Origin: Thermoanaerobacterium xylanolyticum LX-11
GTDB taxonomy: Bacteria > Bacillota > Thermoanaerobacteria > Thermoanaerobacterales > Thermoanaerobacteraceae
Direction of reading: 5' to 3'
NCBI RefSeq assembly: GCF_000189775.2
Contig: NC_015555.1
Coordinates: forward strand, 1,561,001 to 1,625,000
DNA length: 64,000 nt
Of this stretch, positions 55,174 to 62,195 are shown one piece after another. A program made the position numbers and the translations under genes. The notes below the pieces were generated by a model, which worked only from the letters and a program-made list of their open reading frames with translations, had not been told where the DNA came from and made no database searches. Each line of letters begins with the position of its first letter. The stretch's first letter is position 1.

Positions 55174-57007
55174 AGCATACAACTCCTTCATCAAGATCTT
55201 TTATACCACATCCTGTACAATGCAACCTGCAATCGCCTGTTAATTTTCCTTCAATGGCTTTTTTACATTCCCTTTTAAGGTACTCCTTTTTTACGCCTAC
55301 ATCCACAATATCCCAAGGAAAAACTTCATCAAAATCCCTTTTTTTATAAGCGTAAAATTTAGGATCCACCCCGACGCTCTCAAATGCTTCCAGCCATTTA
55401 TCAAATTTAAACTGCTCATCCCAACCATCAAACTTACATCCACTTTCCCATGCTTTAATAATTGCTTGTCCTACTTTTCTATCTCCTTTAGAGATTACAG
55501 CTTCTAAAAAGCTCATATTTGGTTCATGCCAGTTGTAGCTGAATATCTTTCCTCTAAGAAGCTCTTTTAAATAATTTTGTTTATTTATTATGGAGTCCAT
55601 ATCGTCTTGAGGATACCATTGAAATGGTGTAAATGGCTTTGGCACGAAAGTTGAAGTGCTTACAGTTATCTTAAGACCCTTTGTGCTGCCATTCACATCT
55701 TTGTATACATCAGCTACTAAATGAGCAAGATCAGATATGCCTTTTACATCTTCCATCGTCTCCGTTGGAAGACCTAACATAAAGTACAACTTTAAGCTTT
55801 TCCACCCTGCCTTAAATGCTTCTTTAGTAGAATTTACTAAATCTTCTTCAGCCACACCCTTATTAATGACATCTCTAAGTCTTTGTGTTCCAGCTTCAGG
55901 TGCAAGTGTAAGGCCAGTCTTTCTGACTTTTTGAATCTCATTTAAGAGATTGACAGAAAAAGCATCTATTCTGGTAGATGGCAACGCTACACCAGTCCCC
56001 ATATCTTTGTACTTCTCTATAAGATCATATACTAAACTTTCTATCTGTGAATAATCGCATGTACTCAAAGAAGTCAATGAAATTTCTTCATATCCAGTTG
56101 ATTTTATCAATTTATCAGCTAATTGCAGAAGGGTTTCTTTTGACCTTTCCCTTACAGGCCTGTAAATCATACCTGCTTGGCAGAACCTGCAGCCTCTTGT
56201 ACAGCCTCTAAAAACCTCCAACACGATTCTATCATGGACGATATTTATAAACGGTACAATCTGTTTGTCTGGATGGTATGTCTTATCTAAGTCTTTCACA
56301 ATTCTCCTTTTTATTATTGCAGGCACACCTTCTTCAATAGGCTTTATGCTTTTAATAGTATTATCATCATTGTACGTTTCTACATATAATAATGGGACGT
56401 AAACACCTTGAATTTTAGATGCGCGTCTTAAAAGTTCTTCCTTCGGTACATTCTCTTTTTTACAAGATATTACTAAATCCAAGATTTCATTTATAATTTC
56501 TTCACCGTCACCTATAACAAACAAATCCACAACATCAGACAATGGTGCAGGATTAACTGCACAAGGTCCACCTGCTATAATCAGAGGATATCCTTTCCTG
56601 TCCTTGCTTCTTACTGGAATTTTAGATAAATCCAGCATGTTCAATATGTTTGTGTAGCTTAATTCATACTGCAGAGTAAACCCTATTACATCAAACATAT
56701 TAAGAGGTGTTTTTGTCTCAAGTGAAAAAAGAGGTATGTCCTTTTCTCTCATAAGGCTTTCCATGTCGATCCATGGAGCAAATACCCTTTCACAATATGT
56801 GTCATCTCGTTCATTCATCAAACTATAAAGTATTTTAAGCCCAAGATGAGACATGCCAACTTCGTACACATCAGGAAAGGCAAATGCAAACCTTATTTCA
56901 ACTTTATTTACATCCTTAATCACAGAATTTATTTCACCGCCAGTATATCTGGCAGGTTTGTTCACTTTCATCAACAAATCATCTATTTTATTTTTTAAAT
57001 CTGACAT
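55163..57007 (-). CDS. TIGR03960-type B12-binding-like radical-SAM protein
   Basis: 614 aa. N-terminal B12-binding-like domain (FAFPDVYEVGMSHLGLKILYSLMNE), GGPCAVNPAPLSDVVDLFVIGDGEE, radical-SAM motif CTRGCRFC in EVFRGCTRGCRFCQAG, then LAPEAGTQRLRDVINKG and a C-terminal Cys-rich tail CRLHCTGCG. These features define the family; substrate unknown. The C-terminus overlaps the DUF2344 gene by 11 bases, so both are probably one functional unit with rng nearby. Confidence 0.9.
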   Translation of the reverse strand: MSDLKNKIDDLLMKVNKPARYTGGEINSVIKDVNKVEIRFAFAFPDVYEVGMSHLGLKILYSLMNERDDTYCERVFAPWIDMESLMREKDIPLFSLETKTPLNMFDVIGFTLQYELSYTNILNMLDLSKIPVRSKDRKGYPLIIAGGPCAVNPAPLSDVVDLFVIGDGEEIINEILDLVISCKKENVPKEELLRRASKIQGVYVPLLYVETYNDDNTIKSIKPIEEGVPAIIKRRIVKDLDKTYHPDKQIVPFINIVHDRIVLEVFRGCTRGCRFCQAGMIYRPVRERSKETLLQLADKLIKSTGYEEISLTSLSTCDYSQIESLVYDLIEKYKDMGTGVALPSTRIDAFSVNLLNEIQKVRKTGLTLAPEAGTQRLRDVINKGVAEEDLVNSTKEAFKAGWKSLKLYFMLGLPTETMEDVKGISDLAHLVADVYKDVNGSTKGLKITVSTSTFVPKPFTPFQWYPQDDMDSIINKQNYLKELLRGKIFSYNWHEPNMSFLEAVISKGDRKVGQAIIKAWESGCKFDGWDEQFKFDKWLEAFESVGVDPKFYAYKKRDFDEVFPWDIVDVGVKKEYLKRECKKAIEGKLTGDCRLHCTGCGIKDLDEGVVCFEA

Positions 57008-57016
57008 TGTTACCTC

Positions 57017-57880
57017 CTATTTTACCTTGCTTAAGATTTCGCCAATAGGTAAGTAAAGTCCATTTTCTATGGCAAAATCAAAAAGCTCTGTCTCCGTAAG
57101 TCTTTTTTTCTCTTTCAAATTTTTATCCAACACAACTATTATATGATATTTTAATGGCAAAAAACAATTGATTATTTTGATTAATTTTTGATTTTCCAAC
57201 ACTGCTATTGTCCTGACATTCATAACTCCACGCCTAAATAACTCTTCTTTTTTATATATTAAATCTCTCAAGTTAAAATACTCAGATAGTTTCCGCTCAT
57301 TTCTGGCAGATATTATGAGAAATACAGCCATAGCAATCAATACATAATTTTTATTCCCATTTACAATCATAAGTATACTGCCGTATATGAGCAATAAAGA
57401 TAACACATATGAAATCTTGACTGCTACGTTATTAGCTCTGGTTAAACCTATGAAATTGGACAAAACAGACTTCAAAGCTCTTCCTCCATCTAAAGGTACA
57501 CCAGGCAAAAGGTTAAATATACACATCAGAACATTAATTTTTATAAGGTAATCTAATTGAGTTCCAATAATTTGGCTTACTATAATAAGCACCATAATAA
57601 AAACAGCATTTGACAAAGGCCCCGCTAATGCGATGATGATTTCTAAATCAGGCCTTATAAAAATCTCACTGTCGAAAACAGCCGCTCCGCCAAAAGGGAA
57701 TACTTCTATCTGAATCATATTTATATTTAATTTTTTTGCCACGAAATAGTGGCTTGCTTCATGTATTGCTACAGTTAAGATTATATCAATAAGTTCAATA
57801 TAAAGACCAGCTAATACAAGAAACAATATAAAAACCCACGTAAATGGGTTTACCTTTATTTTCACATCGTCAATTTTCAT
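57017..57880 (-). CDS. spoIVFB: site-2 protease, SpoIVFB-like (M50)
   Basis: Membrane metalloprotease; in Bacillus SpoIVFB cleaves pro-sigmaK. Zn ligands HEASH at residues 40-44 and the third ligand in NLLPGVPLDGGR (Asp131), within six or so membrane segments, plus a soluble C-terminal part (about 200-287; a CBS-like region) typical of SpoIVFB. ATG 57880 overlaps the end of the M23-like gene by 11 bases. The spoIVFA-spoIVFB pair arrangement supports the name, but orthology to the sigmaK-processing enzyme is not proven. Confidence 0.82.
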   Translation of the reverse strand: MKIDDVKIKVNPFTWVFILFLVLAGLYIELIDIILTVAIHEASHYFVAKKLNINMIQIEVFPFGGAAVFDSEIFIRPDLEIIIALAGPLSNAVFIMVLIIVSQIIGTQLDYLIKINVLMCIFNLLPGVPLDGGRALKSVLSNFIGLTRANNVAVKISYVLSLLLIYGSILMIVNGNKNYVLIAMAVFLIISARNERKLSEYFNLRDLIYKKEELFRRGVMNVRTIAVLENQKLIKIINCFLPLKYHIIVVLDKNLKEKKRLTETELFDFAIENGLYLPIGEILSKVK

Positions 57881-58616
57881 TTTTGACATCACTTATTGCT
57901 GGATTAAAGTCTATCTTTGATTCAGGATCGACTGGTTTTCCGTTTTCCCATATTTCAAAATGCATCATAGCACTATTGTTGATGCCAGCGCTAACTTTTC
58001 CAATCGTCTGACCTTTAAGCACTTTATCTCCGACTTTTACATCTACTTCAGAGAGGTATGCATAGACAGAGCGTATGTCACCATCATGTTTTATTACAAC
58101 CACTTTTCCCCAGTCAGGATTAGCATTATCCGCTATCATGACTTCTCCATCCAATACAGCAACTACTGGCCTATCGCTGGATACGCTTATGTCAATTCCG
58201 TCGTTTTTCACTTCTTTCGAAGTAGAAGAATCTACTTTTGTACCAAATGTAGACACTACAACTCCATCAACAGGTCTTATCATCCCACTACTTACAACTT
58301 GAGTTGTAGTACTTTTTGAATCATCTGCTTTATTTGAAAACACTTTTACAACGTCGTCTTTTAACGAAGGTATCCTGCTCATGACAAGTTTAAGCCCTTT
58401 TTTAGTATTTTCATAGTTAGAATTATAATTAAGGACTGTTTTTACTTCGTCTACAGTTTTATTTGTAGCTGGAACATTTATGGCTTTAAAAAGCATGACT
58501 ACGCCTAAAATCAAAAGACAAACTATCAATTGGTTTTCCAAAAGACCAAAATACTTTTTAAAATTACTGATGCGATTTTTTGAATAGCTAACATATTGCC
58601 ATTTGTTAGGTTTCAT
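57870..58616 (-). CDS. spoIVFA: SpoIVFA-like protein with degenerate M23 (LytM) domain
   Basis: 248 aa. Basic N-terminus, one membrane segment (LIVCLLILGVVMLF, ~30-43), spacer, and a LytM-like domain from ~115. The active-site pattern is broken: first ligand position is Asn138 in NDGID (Asp142 kept), the usual His in the YAHL block is Tyr187 (YAYL), and the HxH motif is MMH (only His219). It is therefore probably non-enzymatic, as in Bacillus SpoIVFA, which holds SpoIVFB inactive. ATG 58616; its SD is inside a 13-bp stem (58620-58665). Confidence 0.8.
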   Translation of the reverse strand: MKPNKWQYVSYSKNRISNFKKYFGLLENQLIVCLLILGVVMLFKAINVPATNKTVDEVKTVLNYNSNYENTKKGLKLVMSRIPSLKDDVVKVFSNKADDSKSTTTQVVSSGMIRPVDGVVVSTFGTKVDSSTSKEVKNDGIDISVSSDRPVVAVLDGEVMIADNANPDWGKVVVIKHDGDIRSVYAYLSEVDVKVGDKVLKGQTIGKVSAGINNSAMMHFEIWENGKPVDPESKIDFNPAISDVKNEN

Positions 58617-58619
58617 AAG

Positions 58620-58665
58620 ATAAACCTCCTTTACTATATTTATATTACATAGAAAGGAGGTTTAT
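58620..58665 (-). promoter_or_regulatory. hairpin sequestering the spoIVFA ribosome-binding site
   Basis: Perfect 13-bp inverted repeat: on the minus strand ATAAACCTCCTTT (58665-58653), 20-base AT-rich loop, AAAGGAGGTTTAT (58632-58620), then CTTATG. The 3' arm is the SD itself; the 5' arm begins seven bases after the mgsA stop. No T-tract follows in the gene direction. On an mgsA read-through mRNA the SD would be fully paired. Confidence 0.85.
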
Positions 58666-58672
58666 GATTTTT

Positions 58673-59068
58673 TTATTTAACCGCATCTCTCCATTCCAAA
58701 AATCCTGCATCTAATCCTTTTATCAGCACTTCCGCGGTAGCCAAATTTGTCGCAAGTGGTATTGAATGAACATCGCAAACCCTTAAAAGTGCCAATATGT
58801 CAGGCTCATGTGGCTGTGCCGTTAATGGATCTCTCAAAAATATGACTAAGTCCATGTTGTTTTCTGCAATCATTGCACCAATCTGTTGATCACCACCCAT
58901 AGGCCCCGGCAAAAACTTATTGACTTTGATGCCAGTAGCTTCCTCTACCAGTTGACCTGTGGCACCTGTAGCATATATGTTGCATTTTTTTAATATTTCT
59001 TTGTAGGCAATAGCAAAATCCACCATTATAGATTTTTTCATATCATGCGCAATAAGAGCTATATTCAA
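58673..59068 (-). CDS. mgsA: methylglyoxal synthase
   Basis: Converts dihydroxyacetone phosphate to methylglyoxal and phosphate. [19 protein letters not shown], phosphate-binding [17 protein letters not shown], catalytic Asp in [13 protein letters not shown], and [19 protein letters not shown]. 131 aa, full. It lies between rodA and the spoIVFA-like gene, an arrangement seen in related clostridia. Confidence 0.96.
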   Translation of the reverse strand: MNIALIAHDMKKSIMVDFAIAYKEILKKCNIYATGATGQLVEEATGIKVNKFLPGPMGGDQQIGAMIAENNMDLVIFLRDPLTAQPHEPDILALLRVCDVHSIPLATNLATAEVLIKGLDAGFLEWRDAVK

Positions 59069-59085
59069 TCAAATCATCCTCTCAT

Positions 59086-60183
59086 TTAAAAATTGATCTT
59101 TCGCCTTCGCATTCCAATATTTAGCAATAGTCCGATGGCAATCATATTAGCAACCAGTGAACTGCCACCATAGCTCATAAAAGGAAGGGGAATTCCTGTA
59201 ATTGGCATAATTCCTACAGTCATACCGATGTTTTCAAATATGTGAAATGTAAACATAGAAATTATGCCTACAGCTATCAAGTAGCCGTACTTGTCCTTTG
59301 CCATAACCGCAATTCTAAAGCATCTATAAAGCATATAAGCGTACAACAGTATCAAAGCTGTAGCACCAATGAAGCCTAATTCTTCTCCTACAACCGAAAA
59401 AATGAAATCAGTCCAAGCTTCTGGTAGATAGTAAAGCTGCGTCTGACTACCGTTGTAAAGGCCTTTCCCCCAAAACATACCGGAGCCTATGGCTATCTTA
59501 GATTGTATTACATGGTATCCTGACCCCATCGGATCAAGATTTGGATTTATAAACGATAGAAGTCTGTTTCTCTGGTAAGGCTTTAAAATCTTGTATGCTA
59601 CAGGCATCATAGCTATACCCATCGCAATAAGCCCAGCAAATACCTTTGGTTTTACACCAGAAATAAAAAGCATACCCACAAAAATAGCTAAAAAAACCAA
59701 TGCAGTACCAAGATCCGGCTGCAACATCACAATCACAAAGGGAATTAGAACGTGAATAAGTGGATTTACCAGATCTTTGAAAGTCTTGATTTCACCCATC
59801 TCATTAAATAAGTTTGCTAATGTCAACACAAGGGCTATTTTCGAAAACTCTGACGGTTGAATATCAATGGGCCCTACGTGAATCCAGCTTTGAGCACCGT
59901 TACTTACTTTACCGATAAAAAGAACGGAAATGAGGACTAAGATATTTAATACATAGATTACCTTTGAGAGTCTGGCAATCTGATTGTAATCAAAAAGCGT
60001 TATGGCAAATAAAAATACCAATCCAAATAAAACAGCTACAATCTGAACAATCACATTTTTGTATGAACCAGTCTCAACTGCATGTGACGCACTGGAAATG
60101 ACTACAGCGCTAAACGCACATATCAATAAAACAGTAATCAACAAAGCAAAATCAAAATTTTTCCACAACTTCTTGTTAAACAT
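59086..60183 (-). CDS. rodA: rod-shape peptidoglycan glycosyltransferase RodA (SEDS)
   Basis: Polytopic SEDS polymerase working with PBP2. About ten membrane segments; GAQSWIHVGPIDIQPSEFSKIA, LQPDLGTALVF, SGYHVIQSKIAIGSG, LPEAWTDFIFSVVGEELGFIG, and PLPFMSYGGSSLVANMIAIGLLLNI (about 330-355) are the SEDS markers, with the catalytic Asp in WTDF. 365 aa. mrdA, its class B PBP partner, is at the right end of the window, with minCDE between them. Confidence 0.94.
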   Translation of the reverse strand: MFNKKLWKNFDFALLITVLLICAFSAVVISSASHAVETGSYKNVIVQIVAVLFGLVFLFAITLFDYNQIARLSKVIYVLNILVLISVLFIGKVSNGAQSWIHVGPIDIQPSEFSKIALVLTLANLFNEMGEIKTFKDLVNPLIHVLIPFVIVMLQPDLGTALVFLAIFVGMLFISGVKPKVFAGLIAMGIAMMPVAYKILKPYQRNRLLSFINPNLDPMGSGYHVIQSKIAIGSGMFWGKGLYNGSQTQLYYLPEAWTDFIFSVVGEELGFIGATALILLYAYMLYRCFRIAVMAKDKYGYLIAVGIISMFTFHIFENIGMTVGIMPITGIPLPFMSYGGSSLVANMIAIGLLLNIGMRRRKINF

Positions 60184-60295
60184 TAACTTCTATTTCCCCT
60201 CTATAGAAAGTATTCATGATTACAATAGTATTATATCATACAACACACCATTTAACTATACATTTGATTATGGATATAATTTCACCAAATTTAAA

Positions 60296-60318
60296 ATAAC
60301 CGGCTTTCCACCGGTTAT
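60296..60318 (-). terminator. minE terminator
   Basis: ATAACCGG / CCGGTTAT stem, 7-base loop, followed by TTTAAATTT on the minus strand; overlaps the end of minE. Confidence 0.75.
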
Positions 60319-60590
60319 CTTAAATTTTTTTTCATCTTTTTTATGGGAATATTTGCATGCAATGCTGGAACAAACGTATCATCTGTCTTTCTCTCTTTTG
60401 TTATTTCAACATTTAAGCCATCTTCATCTATCTCAACATAATTTGATATTACATTCATTATCTCGCCTTTTACCATCTCTAAAAATTTTGGGGAAACATC
60501 GGCTCTGTCATGAACAAGCAATAACTGCAATCTTTCCTTTGCTACGTTTTTACTGTTACTTTTTCCTCCAAACGATTTGAATAAGTCCAT
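60315..60590 (-). CDS. minE: cell division topological specificity factor MinE
   Basis: 91 aa: ERLQLLLVHDRADVSPKFLEMVKGEIMNVISNYVEID, in which the N-terminal half binds and stimulates MinD. Drives MinCD oscillation and places the division septum at midcell. ATG 60590 after AGGAGG. Last gene of minC-minD-minE. Confidence 0.95.
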   Translation of the reverse strand: MDLFKSFGGKSNSKNVAKERLQLLLVHDRADVSPKFLEMVKGEIMNVISNYVEIDEDGLNVEITKERKTDDTFVPALHANIPIKKMKKNLR

Positions 60591-60608
60591 CCATTACACC
60601 TCCTGAAA

Positions 60609-61412
60609 CTACCTACTGGATGAAATTTTAAATAAACTCTTCAATCTGTCGATTAAACCATAATTTGTGTCTAAGTTAATTATCGGAACATCTTCTCCAA
60701 TCAGCCTTTGCGTCAGATTTCTGTAAGCCTGTCCAGCCAACGATTTTTCATCTACAACTATAGGTTCACCCTTGTTTGTAGATATGACTATATTTTCATC
60801 ATCAGGAATAACACCTAATAAATCTATTGCCAATATATCCATGATGTCATCAATGTTCATCATGTCGCCTCTTTTCACCATGTCCATCTTTATCCTGTTT
60901 ATGATAAGCATGTGATCTCTTACATCAGAGGCCTCTAAAAGGCCTATGATTCTGTCAGCATCTCTTACTGCTGATACTTCTGGCGTTGTGACCACTAATG
61001 CTCTATCAGCACCAGCTATTGCATTTTTAAAGCCTTGCTCAATACCTGCAGGACAATCAATTAAAATATAGTCGAAATCTTGTCTTAGCTCATCCGTAAT
61101 TGCGCGCATCTGCTCTGGATTTACGGCTGTCTTATCTCTTGTCTGCGCCGCAGGCAATAAGTAAAGCCCATCAAATCTTTTATCTTTTATAAGCGCTTGT
61201 TTTAAGCGGCATTGGCCTTCTACTACGTCAACCAAGTCGTACACAATCCTGTTTTCCAATCCCATAACTACATCAAGGTTTCTAAGACCTATATCTGTAT
61301 CTACTAATGCTGTTTTAAATCCTTTCATTGATAGATATGTGCCAATATTAGCTGTTGTTGTAGTTTTTCCAACTCCGCCTTTCCCAGATGTTATTACTAT
61401 GACTTCGCTCAT
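60609..61412 (-). CDS. minD: septum site-determining ATPase MinD
   Basis: ParA/MinD ATPase with deviant Walker A SGKGGVGKTTTTANIG, DTDIGLRNLDVVMGLENRIVYD, DCPAGIEQGFKNAI, and a C-terminal amphipathic helix YGLIDRLKSLFKI that docks on the membrane. 267 aa from ATG 61412 (GGAG eight bases upstream). Recruits MinC to block FtsZ at the poles and is itself cycled by MinE. Confidence 0.97.
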   Translation of the reverse strand: MSEVIVITSGKGGVGKTTTTANIGTYLSMKGFKTALVDTDIGLRNLDVVMGLENRIVYDLVDVVEGQCRLKQALIKDKRFDGLYLLPAAQTRDKTAVNPEQMRAITDELRQDFDYILIDCPAGIEQGFKNAIAGADRALVVTTPEVSAVRDADRIIGLLEASDVRDHMLIINRIKMDMVKRGDMMNIDDIMDILAIDLLGVIPDDENIVISTNKGEPIVVDEKSLAGQAYRNLTQRLIGEDVPIINLDTNYGLIDRLKSLFKISSSR

Positions 61413-61455
61413 TTCCTTCACTCCATTCCTCTGTTTCTTCTAATTGTTTATTTTA

Positions 61456-62100
61456 CTATATTTTTCCATACAAGTAAAGTGGTTTGACTATTATCTTATT
61501 TTTTTTAACCAAAGCAATTTCTGGATATAACGCCTCAATATCATTATCGGGTGAACGTGAAATAATGTTAGATATTCGAAGCTGCATCGCGTTTATCTTA
61601 GACGCTGCGATTATTGAATCAAGATTTCCAGACATACCTGCATGTGCGATTCCTCTCAAAGTCCCCATAATTATTATGTTACCTGACGCTTGTACAATTC
61701 CACCAGGGTTCACATCACCTAATACGACTAAATTTCCGTAATACTTAACAACTTGACCTGATCTTACAGTGCCATTGTAAAATTTCGTCATACCTTCTTC
61801 CAAACCATCAAATATGTCATTTTCACCTGTAACATTTTTTAGATGCCTTTCCTGAATCTTTTTAAACTTTACATTTACACCGTAATTTTCTAAGACAAAA
61901 TCTTTTAATTCATCTAAGCTTTTTTCATCTACGCTCAAATTTCGAAATTTTACTGTAAGCTGTGCACCTTTAAAAAAGGTCAGTGATCGCTCTATGCGAT
62001 TTATTATCTTTTCTTTTAAGGCATCTATATCAGAAACATCGGTTGCTATTATCACTAGTCCATCTTTTGAACCATGGATCTTTACATAATCATTTAACAT
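61456..62100 (-). CDS. minC: septum site-determining protein MinC
   Basis: FtsZ polymerisation inhibitor. N-terminal domain (residues ~1-100) and a C-terminal right-handed beta-helix with GTVRSGQVVKYYGNLVVLGDVNPGGIVQASGNIIIMGTLRGIAHAG (about 120-165), the MinD-binding part. 214 aa from ATG 62100 with GGGAGGG upstream; the longer frame to 62142 lacks an SD. About 92 bases after mrdA. Confidence 0.95.
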   Translation of the reverse strand: MLNDYVKIHGSKDGLVIIATDVSDIDALKEKIINRIERSLTFFKGAQLTVKFRNLSVDEKSLDELKDFVLENYGVNVKFKKIQERHLKNVTGENDIFDGLEEGMTKFYNGTVRSGQVVKYYGNLVVLGDVNPGGIVQASGNIIIMGTLRGIAHAGMSGNLDSIIAASKINAMQLRISNIISRSPDNDIEALYPEIALVKKNKIIVKPLYLYGKI

Positions 62101-62162
62101 TGTTTGCCCTCCCAATACAGTCTTAATTATAATATTCTCCACAACTTAAGTTTTTCCTTCTT

Positions 62163-62195
62163 AAAAAAACAAAAGAGGACAAAAAATCCTCTTTA
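62163..62195 (-). terminator. mrdA terminator
   Basis: AAAGAGGA / TCCTCTTT stem, 7-base loop, followed on the minus strand by TGTTTTTTT. It overlaps the mrdA stop and separates it from minC. Confidence 0.85.
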
